From NCBI GenBank assembly GCA_030141605.1, contig JAQGDQ010000335.1, forward strand, positions 186,001 to 250,000: a DNA stretch of 64,000 nt, read 5' to 3'. A program made the translations under genes and the position numbers. The stretch comes from Tubiluchus corallicola (taxonomy: Eukaryota > Priapulida > Priapulimorpha > Priapulimorphida > Tubiluchidae). The notes below the pieces were generated by a model. It had not been told where the DNA came from and did no database searches. It saw nothing but the letters and a program-made list of their open reading frames with translations. Below, piece by piece: positions 51,039 to 63,062 of the stretch (position 1 is its first letter; every line of letters begins with the position of its first letter).

Positions 51039-53228
51039 TACCAACTGACTGCTATACTTTGGCGACATTTTCCGCTCCAGACAAAACTAGCAGGTGTAAT
51101 TGCAATGATTCGCTTTACAAATCTTTAACTAGTCCAATTAATGGCAGCTGAACTAAGGCAGTAAAGGCGGCATCCCGCTCGCCTGTTCTTTCTAGAACTA
51201 TAAATATTATGCACAATATACTCTTAATTTTTTCTAAAATACGATTGAACGTCGTCTTGTCAAGGATATAAACACAGCGTTTTGTTCAGTTTGGTTTGTA
51301 TTTTATTATTGAAAAATCATTAGCAAAATTAATAATAAAAAAATCGCTAAAACAAATATTGTTATAACAGTACCACAAAAAATGATCATAACCATTAACT
51401 GATGTGCAGTTTCTTTGTAATTGCGTGTTTTTCTACCAAAGATTTGTAACATTTTGACAAGTTCTGATTTGCCAACTGTCTATTCCTAGCGTTGCTAAAT
51501 TATCCAAACTGACTGAAAAGGCGATTTTTACAAACACGAACTTTTAAATTGTTTGTTCGTATTTTTTTGTAACATTATCTTATAAGGGCGGCTTCGGCGG
51601 CGAGCGACGAATGACCATGAAGATAATAGTCCTACTTAATTATGTTTAAAACACAAAGCGTTTCGGATCTCTTAGTTTCGCCAGTAATCGCTATTTCAAT
51701 ATAGCTCAATGTGATATTGACACAAAAAGATTGTTGGCGCGCTGCGCTGATCAAACACACGGTGTTAGCAAACAGAAGTTCTCCCAGTTTTTACAAAATG
51801 TACTTTGTTGGTTGCTGCTGTGATGAAATTACGCACGGTTTGGTCGCACACGCCACTCTACCAATTTTTCTTTGGTCTCTTTGAAGCGTTCAATATTGTT
51901 CAATTACATTCGAACGAAAGATGATAAGCCCCAAGGGAGTGATTATGTATCAGTAAAATAACAAGTAGGCGGTATAAATTATCGTATGCACCAGGGGCCG
52001 AGCAAAAATCAAATTTAGCAAAACTGAATCAGTGAATGATGAAGACAGACAAATGTGTTTGTAGCTACATATCTAGGCAAATACAGAAGCAAGTTGGGTA
52101 AACAAAAATATCTATCTTGAGTCTGCAGTATACAGCTCTGGGTTTTCCGCATGTTGATCAAATCCGGTTTTATTAATAATATATTGCTGAGATATCTGTG
52201 TCCTAAACAACAGACTGCCAGAACTAAAGTGCCGAAAGCACTGTCAAACTCAGAGTTCTATATATGAACAAACTGACATGAAAACTGCGATTTAATATTT
52301 TTTTTACCATTTTTCTAAATCACCACCTAAATTATACGAACTCAAATCATTTAGCCAAGTTTCGTTTTATCACTCACTTAGTAATGTCACGCCTAATTAT
52401 TAAAACAATGCAAAAGAAACTGCTTAAACGACTTTTTGTCATTTGTGAACCTTTCAACCAAATGTAAGGGTTTCCCAAACAAAATTTCATGTTAGTGACT
52501 ATCAATTTAGCTAGTTTTCGAAACAATTGTAAAACATGATCACTTTATGTGACTATGTATTTTATCTAATATCTGGATTAGTTGTCATATTGTAATGAAC
52601 TCTTTGTTATTGATTAATCTATATGCACGATCTATTTATAGTTAATAACATTTCCTAAAAGATGCTGCAGCAGATATAGAAGAAGCACTTGCGCCCACAA
52701 TGGGCATTAATCTTGTAAAGCCTATACACACTACAGCAATTGAAGCAATCTAGATAAACTTATAGATTAGTGAGCCAATAATAAAATAAAAACCGTGAGC
52801 AGAAAATAATGGTTGTTTTCATTAATTCAATGATGTCACCATTGCAAAAACAGAAGATAATTTATCGAGGAAGCCAATCTTATCTTTGCAACTGAGACTC
52901 AAAAAGAAACATGGGCGAAATGGCTGAACACAAGAAATTTTGTAGCAAGTACTCCAGCATGAACTAATCTATTTAAGGTGCTGGTGTTGCCAATGATTTT
53001 TTTATTCCTCAACTGCACTGATGACAAAAAAAATGGTACTTGCGATGACCACTGGTATGATGCCATGAAAACAGTGTCAGGTGTCAGTGTCACGCATTAA
53101 AAAATCTGCATTAAAAAATCTTAACTCCAAAATATTTGCCTAAAAACTAAAAGTGCTATAGTAATTTGAAACTTATGCACATAGTCGCAGTGAGACACGC
53201 AAATGTTAGGGAAGTAAGAGAAATGTTC

Positions 53229-53270
53229 GTAGTAGTAGTGGTAGTGGTAGTGGTAGTGGTAGTAGTAGTG

Positions 53271-53358
<88 letters not shown>

Positions 53359-53435
53359 CAGTAGTAACAGCAGCAGCAGCAGCACCAGCACCAGCAGCTG
53401 TAGCAGTAATAATAATAATAATAATAATAATAATA
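53229..53435. repeat. Compound (GTA)n-(GCA)n-(AAT)n array, about 207 bp
   Basis: GTA/GTG triplets run to about 53360, followed by GCA/ACC triplets to 53407 and AAT triplets to 53435. All units are three bases, so open frames on both strands (poly-Val, poly-Leu, poly-Tyr) are repeat artefacts. The register change without frame change suggests expansion of one ancestral triplet tract. Confidence 0.95.
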
Positions 53436-54438
53436 TATTAGTCTAACAATGCACACAAAAGTACAGGCCCTACAATAATTTTGTATTTTTATGGAGACGT
53501 CAGTGCATCACTGGAATAAAATTTCTAGACACACTGATCAAATATTTTCATTTCATATCCAAGCACGAAGAATCCATTAGAATTATGTGTTTGCACATGT
53601 CTTCTCAGCTGAGTAATAGAATAGGATAGCTGTTTAGTCAGCATCCGGTTGCTTGGCAACCCGAGGGCTTCGAAACAGTTAGGGACCATGTGGTACTAGA
53701 GTTGTGCTACTCATCATGTATTTATAAGTTTTAAATAATTAATTAGCAGGAACAACTGTTAATGTGTTACAAATCTTGCCCGAGTGTGACCTAACCTTAT
53801 ACTATATTAGCATCTTCCTTTACTGAAGTCGACTGGGGGGAGTTTCTTATACAAAGCAAGTACAGTCTAATAGGACCCTAGGCCAACAGCCACCTCAAAA
53901 TGGTAACAATGAAGAATATGAAGCTCAAAGTAAATCCAAGAACTCTTTGATTAAGCTTTTCTTATATCCACTTTTTAAATTAAATATTACTACACGGTGA
54001 TCACTATTAGACTGATAATTAATTTTACAGTAATCGTCAAAGTGTTCTCTCCAGCTGACAGATGAAAATTGCTGGCAAAATTTTATCAACCATTCGTAAA
54101 AAGTATACAAAAGCCAAAAAGCACATCCCTGTTCTTTTTCGCAATATCACAACTTTGAGGATATAAAATAGTTTGCAATTTATTAGTGAATTTGTTTTCA
54201 AATTGAAGTGATGCGGACTCTGACGAATGTTATAAATTCTTCTCCGAATTTTAAACGATTTGGTATCCATTACTGAGAATATCAACACAAGGAAAACCGT
54301 AGATGGATCCATGGATGTTTTTAACTTCTGTTTTTTCGCACAGAAACTGATATTTCTGAAATCATTATGGGTTTCTTCATTGTCGATGAACACTAATCAA
54401 AATACGCCATAATGGGTTTTGAAGGTTTCGAAATGTCT

Positions 54439-54570
54439 TTTTGTAAGAAAGAATAAAAGTTAAAAGCATTCATGAATACGTCTACGATTTTTGTTGTGTT
54501 GATATTTTGTAAGAAAGAATAAAAGCTAAAAACATCTATGAATCCGTCTATGATTTGTTGCGTTGGTATT
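54439..54570. repeat. Diverged tandem duplication, 66-bp unit
   Basis: Two adjacent copies beginning ttttgtaagaaagaataaaag at 54439 and 54505 (first 20 bases alike) with scattered substitutions after that (for example gaatacgtctacga versus gaatccgtctatga). Not coding. Confidence 0.8.
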
Positions 54571-55699
54571 TCTTTTCTGGGATATCATTTATTTATCACA
54601 CATTACACATGATCTCTGATAGGTTTAAAAATTCACAAGAATGCTACAAATTTCTTTTACGACATCATGTGAAATTGTACGAAACAGTTTACTGTTTTTG
54701 ATATTTTTGAAAAGTAGTTTAGCTTTGAACATTGTTTCAAATCAAATGTGTTGCAAGTGTTAGTTTACACATGTCAGTGACCCAAAAAAATAAAACATTA
54801 TATCTGTGTATGTTTTTGTATTCACATGTCTTTTAATTTGTGTACTGTTTACTAGTACTAAATAACAGGTGGATGATATTTGGTGCAAACTGATTTGGAA
54901 AAAGAAAACTGGCTTTTTAAAAATGACTTTGAGCAATACAGACACTTTACGTAATACAGATGTATATCAGTTCGTGCCTCAGTCTAGCTAATTAAAAATT
55001 ACTATTTTATACTTAACAGTTAATTATTTATGAAATAACAAAGCCAGAACTTCTCTAGATGCTTAATTCATGAACAATCATATATACAAAACACATATAC
55101 AAAAACTACTTAAACCAGTTGTATGACTGAAGCAAATACATTACTTTATTTTCACTGGTAATGTTACTGCTATAAAGCATTTTACCAAATCAACAAATAA
55201 ATTTTGCCTTACCTGCTCCATTGTCCTTTCAGTTTCTACTTTCAGTTAAATTACGATAATCACTTCTCATTCGATGACCTCATGTTTTTTATCGCATTTG
55301 GTCTATCATTTTCTTCTTTTTCACTTTACAACATGGCTGTTGTCTGTCAGGTTTCCAGAGTTGTCTCTGCGCAGGAGAAAATTGTCAACTGAGCAAAAGT
55401 AGGTGGGATTCAGTCTGCAATGCTAAAGTACACAGGCATTAAGTGACATTGGATCAATAATGTGTATGGTGTTTGCCAGATAGAGAGAACTAGTCAATAC
55501 CTGAAGCTAGAACTTGCTTAAGATCAATAAAGATGGGCAGAGATCTCTGGGGCGATTATGTAATAGCTGCATTTCTACGAAAACCACCAGCAGAGGTCAG
55601 GAGAATACCAGACATGAATAGAGAAAGGAGTACAACCAAATGTGATGTATTTTGACTCACAATCGGAATCCTGTATTCAGTAGCTGGTCATACTCAAAT

Positions 55700-55825
55700 G
55701 AAATGGTTGCAGTGTGAGACCCGCATCTGACTCATTATTAAGGCTAAGCCATTAAATGATCAGCTTCTGTGCCAATGTTAACTTGTCTTCAGTCGTGCGA
55801 TACCATAACCACTCAGCCATTCACA
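55700..55825 (-). mobile_element. tRNA-derived SINE candidate, second copy
   Basis: On the minus strand TGGCTGAGTGGTTATGG (55819-55803) is an excellent A box. About 97 bases later gatgcgggtctcac occupies the place of the B box and lines up with gatgtgggttcgaatcac in the 15665-15800 element, with a decayed core. Equal spacing suggests one family. Confidence 0.5.
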
Positions 55826-56375
55826 TCGCCTCATCCAACAATCAAAACTTGTGTGATCATTTAAGATAGCATAGTTTGCGACATTATCTTTGCCAATTAA
55901 ATTCAAAGAATTTTTACAAGCTAATCCTTAATTTCTATAATTCTGTACTCATACACTAGTAATGCAATAAGGCATACAACATACAGCCATACTAATGCAA
56001 GCCAGGCAATGTTCAGCTCTAAGCACACAATAATTAAAATGTAATCTGAAAGTTGCTTTGTTCAATTGGACATTTGTCTACATGTGGAATATAGAAACAG
56101 ATTAATAATGGGAAAAATGAGGGAATAATTATTGCAACTTTTTTAAAGTTTGTGTTTATTTTATGTAGGAAATACATTGATGAAAATTCTCGATCTGCAA
56201 TTTTTGTTGCAAGCTTCCAACCTTCAAATAATCTAATAATGTAGAAATTGTACTGGCAACCTTGCACAACTCTGAAATTTACTTTCTATTGAAATTGATA
56301 TATTTTGACGATCTTAATTTAACTGGCTTTTTTATTTAATTTGGCACAGTGCAAGTAACAAGTAGTATTCAGCGG

Positions 56376-56727
56376 CAGGTAAGGACGAGCATCGAATGTT
56401 CGAGTTCTAATATTCGAATCAAATTTGAATTATGAATTTAAATAATTTAGCACTTCAACTACACATGTTCTTCATCATTGAAACGTTTGAGAGATCACCC
56501 AATCTTTACAGTTTAGCTGCGATTTTTGTGCACATATTATTAGTCTTTTTATTCCAGAATAAAATCAAGAAATATGCATGATCAAGCTAAGACAGATCTT
56601 AATCAATGACTCAAAATTCTATATGAAATTCATTAAAACTGAATTTGAATTCGATTCGTATCCGAAATCTGGAAATTCGGTTTGATTCGAAAGTCACAAA
56701 TTCGATTCAATTCGCATTCACTTTCTG
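56376..56727. mobile_element. hAT-like MITE
   Basis: Inverted ends face each other: TTCGAATCAAATTTGAATT at 56413-56431 and the reverse complement of 56673-56690, TTCGAATCAAACCGAATT. Outer ends begin CAG (56376) and end CTG (56727) with looser matching, and TTCGAAT-rich termini are common in hAT MITEs. No transposase and no clear 8-bp target duplication are seen. Confidence 0.5.
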
Positions 56728-59660
56728 GTAGGGAGGGAATGCGTGCACCTGGTAGCAGAGTCTTTTCAATGTGGATAGTTGTGACAAGTTCAAAATCATT
56801 ATCAAGGTTAATCCTCTAAGATGCCAGGAGACACTGAACTGGCAGGTGTATCAGTCAGGCTCTAAGGAGGTTCTAGGTTTACAAAGAGTTCCAAAATGCA
56901 GTGAATAAAACAATAGCGAGGGCTCTGTTTGTGACTGCACCGTGTGAGTCTGCAGCACTCATCCACATGCCCTAACTGTAAATTTTTTAACAGTATCAAA
57001 TGGCCACTCTAGTAATACGTCAATTATGTGGCATGTTTAACTTAATAGCAGTAAAAAGAGAGCCACGGACCTCAGCTTGGCTTTTCAATTGACTTACTGA
57101 TTGAATTTATGTATAAAATGTGATGCTCATCACACATATTTAAACAATGGTACTACAAGAGAACTTAAAATTTACGAACTAATACAAAAAGGCGACATTA
57201 AGAGCTACAAAAAACAAAGTTAAAAATACAGTTATGGAGCAAGATGGTTTAAAGGATGGCATATACAGCAAAATAAAATTCACTTGTTTCCAATGTGGTT
57301 CCTAAATAGTGAACTCAAACTCCAGCTTAAAGATGATACATAAGAATACAATAGTGACCACAACTACAAACAAAAACTGGCTAAGTACACCTGAGAGGAA
57401 CAGTATGATACAGGCAAACCAGATATCTAATACCTGCAAATATTAAAATACAACTTCTGGAATGAAATTTACGAAAAAATGACTAAAGTGAGATTCATCT
57501 ACATTTTAAGTAAAGAGCCGAAGATTCGTTCACATGAATGTTAAAAAAATTAGCTTTAAGCTGCATTTTAAAACATATAAAGTTTATAGATCAGTTGCAA
57601 TATCAGTTAAAACAGATAGTACTTATGAATACTTTAATGCAAGCTACAAATAAGACAAGTAGTAATATCAAAATTGACAATGGTAGTTTTGTTAATGACA
57701 GAAAAATATTAATTGCCTGTGAGATATTAAAAGAACAACAGCATAATTAGAAATGCAGCACTGCTAGAATGTAACGATATACAGTATTAGGAACAAATAA
57801 TAAATAAAAATTAAAGGTAGAATGTCAAACTAGACACAAGTCAGTATAAGAACAATTTAGTTACAAAAAATTAAAATATACTTAACAGTAGCAACTTGCT
57901 GATTCTATTGTGTCTAGTATTATAGGAGTGCATATTTCTCAAAAACTGAAGGTCAGCTGCTAAATAACTGGGGCAGTACCATTCACCCATTACCCAGAAC
58001 AAATGGCCAAAACATAAGTTAAATTGATTTGCACATCTTTTTGCAATTACACCAATATGCTTTCGAGCATCCATGTATAGCAGAAACCTAATAACTAATA
58101 ACTATTCGTTGTGCCTTTGAGTTTGAGCCACTTAGATCAGAAAACTAACAGCAAACAGTATTGCTAAAGTGACACTGAATAAGGGCAGAAACTAACATTT
58201 TGGCTTTTATAGATAGAAATTCATTACTTAATATATATTTAAGCAACATTTTCAGGATGTCAGCTACGAGAACCACCTCTCAAGAGCTGAGCTAGAGTAA
58301 TATCCAAGTGCTTAACAGATTTTTTGGTTTTCAAAAAAACGACACTTGCAATTCAGTACATTTATAATTTTTTTCTTTGGTCCAAGCAAAATAGACTCGG
58401 TTTTACTTAAGTGAAGCGAAAGACTGTTTCCTAAATCAAGCGTACAATCTGACATTAAAAGCAGAACAATTCATAGTAGAACAATTCATTAGAAACTGAC
58501 AGTGATACCTCATGATAAGAATTCAAGCACGTGCTGTGCCCTACTGCTAGTTGGTTGACAGATTTACAATTCCATTACGTAAGTTTGGGTGGCAATTTTG
58601 TCACGATTCTTTCAGCGATGGCTTAGAATTTTGCGGTTTGGCAAAAAGGTGCTTATCATCTCGGTGAGAGCTTTATTCATTTTTAGGCTTTATATCGTCC
58701 GCTCTGCCAAAGCGCAGAAAGGAGCTACCACACGATGAATGCGTGAACTTGTTGCACTAATAACTTTCAAATTTCGTTTTATCAACTCACTTATGGAAGT
58801 GAGTTGGAAGGCACCAGGAATGGAAAGCACACCATAGTTTTCATCACAACGATTTCCACAACAGTTTCTTGTTTACTTTCACTGTCGTTGACACCTGACA
58901 AGTACGTGGCGCCATCTAGATTACAAACATTTTAGACTGCTGACTACTGTAACAGCTGACATAAATTCACAAACTCGTTATTTCAGTATATGTTACAGGC
59001 AATGTGTACAATTTACACATTTTGTAAAATTCCTAGGCATTTTATGTAATGCCTATGCATTTCGGGAAATGTCTGAAATAAATGTTTTTGCTGTGACTCT
59101 TTCACACTTTTTTAGACGCTTTGTAAACCTACAATAACAACGACAAATATAAAATGCTTAAAGCGTCTTTGAATTGAATTTTTCCCTAGCTGTTTTATAC
59201 ATTACCTAGTCATTGTATGAAACGCATAAAACAACTTAGCTAATGTACTAAACTACTGAAGCAAGCAATTCAAGTAATTTTATTGAGTGAGTTTTATTGG
59301 CGGTGGGTGCTACGTCACCATCTCTGACATGCTGTTCAGATCGATCTCTTTCCATACCGAGTAAGCCTGGGGCAGAATACATTAAAGTTCTTACGAACAA
59401 TTTTTTTCATTAACTTGTTTGTGTGTAAGAATGTTCTTAACACTATGCACAGATTCATTAAGTTAGTTTTCCCGAAGATCAAAATTTTAAGAATTACACA
59501 CTTTCCCTAAACAAAGTTTTGCATAATATATAATGCCCAGGAAAAGTGTAGAAGGAGCTATTTTAGACAGTTTACCTGGTTTGTTTTGGCATTCTATAAC
59601 ATTCTTAGACATTCTATAGCATCCCCTGTAATTTCCAACATTGCCTGTAACATATATTAT

Positions 59661-59728
59661 AGACCTGATGTGACTTTTATTTCGCAGATGTTAATTTATA
59701 AAATGTGTAGTGCAATCCCCATAATTCG

Positions 59729-59730
<2 letters not shown>
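59661..59730. repeat. Dispersed repeat, copy 1, abutting the (GT)n array
   Basis: gacctgatgtgacttttatt begins a segment of about 68 bases that recurs at 61567 with roughly 85-90% identity by eye, and both share ttaatttataaaatgtg. The (GT)n array begins straight after this copy. Confidence 0.75.
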
Positions 59731-59731
<1 letters not shown>

Positions 59732-59819
<88 letters not shown>

Positions 59820-59832
59820 CGCGCGTGTGTGT

Positions 59833-59873
<41 letters not shown>

Positions 59874-59893
59874 TGTGCGTGCGTGCATGTGTG
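59732..59893. repeat. (GT)n microsatellite, about 160 bp
   Basis: GT repeats with GC interruptions. Open frames on both strands read Cys-Val and Thr-His and are artefacts. Confidence 0.95.
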
Positions 59894-59929
59894 CCACGCG
59901 CGACACCATTTTCGACTATCTACATGGTA

Positions 59930-60230
59930 CCAAATTAAAGGAAGGGAGGAACGGGGCTCTATACGGGAGGCAAAAAACCTCCAAAATTGGCCTTTTTTGG
60001 CCGGTTTTCGATGAAATTTGCAAAACATATATCTTTTTTCTAGAGAACGTGAATGTCCCGGGCCGATTCCAGTAATGGTTGAATAGCCCATTCAACGTTG
60101 GGTGTATAGGCATAATTAGAATTTGCGGAATGGTCACGGTTTCTCGCAACGGGTATTTTTCCGGATCCAATCTCCCGTTTTCTCGAAATTTTGGCTGAAC
60201 ACCCTATAGAGTTTTAACAGTGCTAGGTAG
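59930..60230. repeat. GC-richer segment, probable dispersed repeat
   Basis: CpG-containing and GC-richer than its surroundings (ggaacggggctctatacggg; tgtcccgggccgattccag), without coding likeness. It sits between the (GT)n array and the LINE fragment, and looks like imported repeat sequence. Confidence 0.35.
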
Positions 60231-60361
60231 TATTCTTGGAAGGAGATATATAGCTCCTTGGAAAGAAGAGGAACAGGGCTACATGATCACGTGGGTCTTT
60301 TTAGTCTAGCTTCCACAAGGAGGCGCGGTGACGGCTTGATTGCATTACTTCATCTGTTGCT

Positions 60362-60895
60362 CTAATCATCTATTGTAAACATAGAGCCTCTAACTTTTAT
60401 TAGAGCATGCCACTGTTTCCTGTCTGCAGCTAAAATTTTCCATTCCTGTGATGCTATTGTTAGGTTTGGTTCCAGCTGTTGTAAATCTTTATTCATTCTT
60501 GATATCCAAATTGTTTTTGGTTTGCCTGGAGGTCGTTTAGTAGGTTTCAGTGCCTCGCTTAGTGCTAATCTTATCGGTGTTGCTTCTGGCAATCTCATTA
60601 AATGTTCTACCCATCTTAGCCTTCTGATTCTGATTCTTGTGCTTCAATGTTCTTCTTTGGTTCTGTTATAGCTGCTCATTTAAAATGATATAATATGGCC
60701 ACTTTATTTTTAAGATTTTTTTGAGTAGGCCTCTTTGAAATACGTTTACTTCAGCTTCCTGAGCTGCAGTTAAGCTCCACATTTCACTGCTGTACTGTAC
60801 ATAAAGACTAGTTACATATACATTAAAGAATCGCACTCTTGTTGTGAGGGATAGTTTATTGCGGGTTAGGATTGCATTAAGTAGTAATACACATA
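60362..60895 (-). mobile_element. Decayed non-LTR retrotransposon, 3' end of reverse transcriptase ORF
   Basis: Translating the minus strand from about 60895 gives an ordered match to the region after the LINE reverse-transcriptase fingers and palm: TRNKLSLTTRVRFFNVYVTS, then the segment around SSEMWSLTAAQEAEVNVFQR, LLKKILKIKWP, then after in-frame stops RRLRWVEHLMRLPEATP, and finally KRPPGKPKTIWISRMNKDLQ with an AADRKQWHALI end. The Gly-Lys-Pro-Lys-Thr-x-Trp block and the Asp-Arg-x-x-Trp end are typical of endonuclease-type LINE C-termini. Internal stops and 5' truncation show it is dead. The clade is not determined. Confidence 0.75.
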
Positions 60896-61296
60896 TCTAT
60901 GGTTGATGGGAGGTTCCATTTCGAAAGAATCTCGATGGGAGAACTGCGGACGCAAAGCCATTGTCCTGACGTCATTCCATTGTACTCAGCCTATAATTTT
61001 GCTTCAGTAGAAGCTGCTGCTGGCTTTGGGTTGGATAAATTAATGAACCCTATGTAGGATTACAGGATGCTCACGCATTATTGACTATAAGTGGATTTAT
61101 GCGTAAAATTTTTTGCGGAGGCCTTTGCTAGTATTATTATGAACTTTATAACATTTATAAAAAATATGGTAATAATTATGGTTATTGTTATAAATTGGTA
61201 TAAATATGGTTATTGTTACCTGAAGAAAGTTTCTTTAACCTCGTACAACGTAATTTACTCAAATTTACGTAAATTTATTTTATCCATTAGCCTGTA

Positions 61297-61411
<115 letters not shown>

Positions 61412-61566
61412 TTTGAATAATGACAACGGTGATGGTGATTTCAATTAGTCCAATTTTTGCAAAGTTTCCAGTTATTTTGCACCAGAATTCATTGACTCAT
61501 TGTGCATCATTAGCATCCTCATACTTGCATCCATATTTGAATAAATTTCTGTCATAAATTTCGCTT

Positions 61567-61636
61567 GACCTGATGTGACTTTTATTTCACTGTTGTTAAT
61601 TTATAAAATGTGCAGTGCAATCGCTATAATTCTATC
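61567..61636. repeat. Dispersed repeat, copy 2
   Basis: Second copy of the segment at 59661-59730, same orientation, 1.9 kb away. The LINE fragment, GC-richer segment and two microsatellites lie between the copies. Confidence 0.75.
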
Positions 61637-62408
61637 ATATAATATAATATTGTTGTTTGTTATTGTCATTTTTGTTGTGTGCTTATTACAATTTTATATC
61701 TTGAGTTTTGCTGTGCCCAATGAATAATTATAAAAAAAGTTGTGAATTTATATTTACAGATCTATTACATTTTACACACAGTCGGTTAACGGCAAGCTGA
61801 AATTAAGCACTCAAAAGTAGGACCTTTGAATATGACTGAGACATAAGTTGCAGAGCCACGACTAGGTGTGTAGGTTCATGTTCTTCCTCGACAACACTAA
61901 TGGCAGGAATTAATGCGAACGGCTGAAACAGACCGGGCTCAGAGATAGACCGGCAGTCACAGCCGTTTACTGGGTGCTACAGAATACAGGCTTAGTGCTG
62001 GATTGTATTCTGTTAGCTATGTTGGCTTTGCTAGCTTGTTTGAAAAGTGATTTAAATGAGCCTAAATAGAGTAGTTGTAGATCAATTGGCGAGAATTGCA
62101 CTATTACTGAACATGGCGTTACATAAAAATGAACAGAAGTTTTAATACGGTTCCTAATATTATATCAGATAGTCATCATTACTTTTAGATGAATATTTTT
62201 TGCCACACAATAAATGTTTTCTGCGAATTCTATGTTTAGGAATTCGTCTGCACCGCTTTTTTCCACCTCTTTCTAGTAGGTTTAAGCGAGTGCGAATTAA
62301 ACGGCTTGCAGTTGCAGTTATGTGGACCTGACCTGTGTCTCTTCTGATTGGTAGTAATAAAGTGCTTAATTTGTGCACTTCTTTGGCCTATAGTTTATGC
62401 TGTGTTGT

Positions 62409-62435
62409 GTTACATTACGTTACGTTACGTTATGC
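62409..62435. repeat. Short TTACG pentanucleotide repeat
   Basis: About four units of ttacg/ttacat. Confidence 0.7.
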
Positions 62436-62845
62436 TAATTTTGCATTAATGGAGTGGGTGCTGCTAAACTGAAAGTAAGACGTTTTTGTTGTCTTTTATA
62501 CGTGCATTTTTGAAGTTGTCAAATGTAAGGTTGTCGATTATGCTCAGGCATTGCTTTTATTTTTATTTAAAGAAAATGTTAATTGAAGTAAATATTTTGG
62601 GCGTACTGTTAATGCTGGTGTAATTTTTCTGAGCATGTAGAAAACTGTCAAGCCAAAAGTTCATTAAAATTAAAAACTAAGTTTAAAACCTAGTCCTGCT
62701 ACTATTATTGATTTAAGTTGTATTTTAACATCTTTGTTTAAAAAGCAACAACAAAGACTAGTCTGAACGAATATTTTCGTTTTTAAATTTTTGTCTTGTT
62801 AAATTTTCTGAAGACAAGCTTGATAGAAGACTAGAAAAACACGAT

Positions 62846-62851
62846 TTTATT
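62846..62851 (-). terminator. Polyadenylation signal for the DEG/ENaC gene (candidate)
   Basis: AATAAA on the minus strand, about 210 bases after the stop at 63063. A second AATAAA-like site lies near 62553. Confidence 0.45.
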
Positions 62852-63062
62852 CTGCAAGCTATAATGGTAAGATCTGCAACTTTCAATTAACATTTTATAG
62901 TTTATAACGAAATGTTAGTTCAGACGTAAAGTGTATAGTTTTACACGTATACCGAAAATAAATAAAGAATCGGGTAAAGCCAACCGTCATTGGCAGCCGT
63001 GACGATGATTATGATATAATTATAGTGATCATTAGGACGTTAGCTTGTAGACTTTTGTTCTG

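Noticed and set aside
53121-53456. Poly-Tyr, poly-Val and poly-Leu frames
   Set aside because: Translations of the (GTA)n and (AAT)n array.
59586-60091. Cys-Val and Thr-His repeat proteins
   Set aside because: Translations of the (GT)n array.
62160-62378. Basic 72-codon frame on minus strand
   Set aside because: Arg/Lys-rich but no family likeness; lies downstream of the DEG/ENaC stop, probably beyond its 3' UTR.
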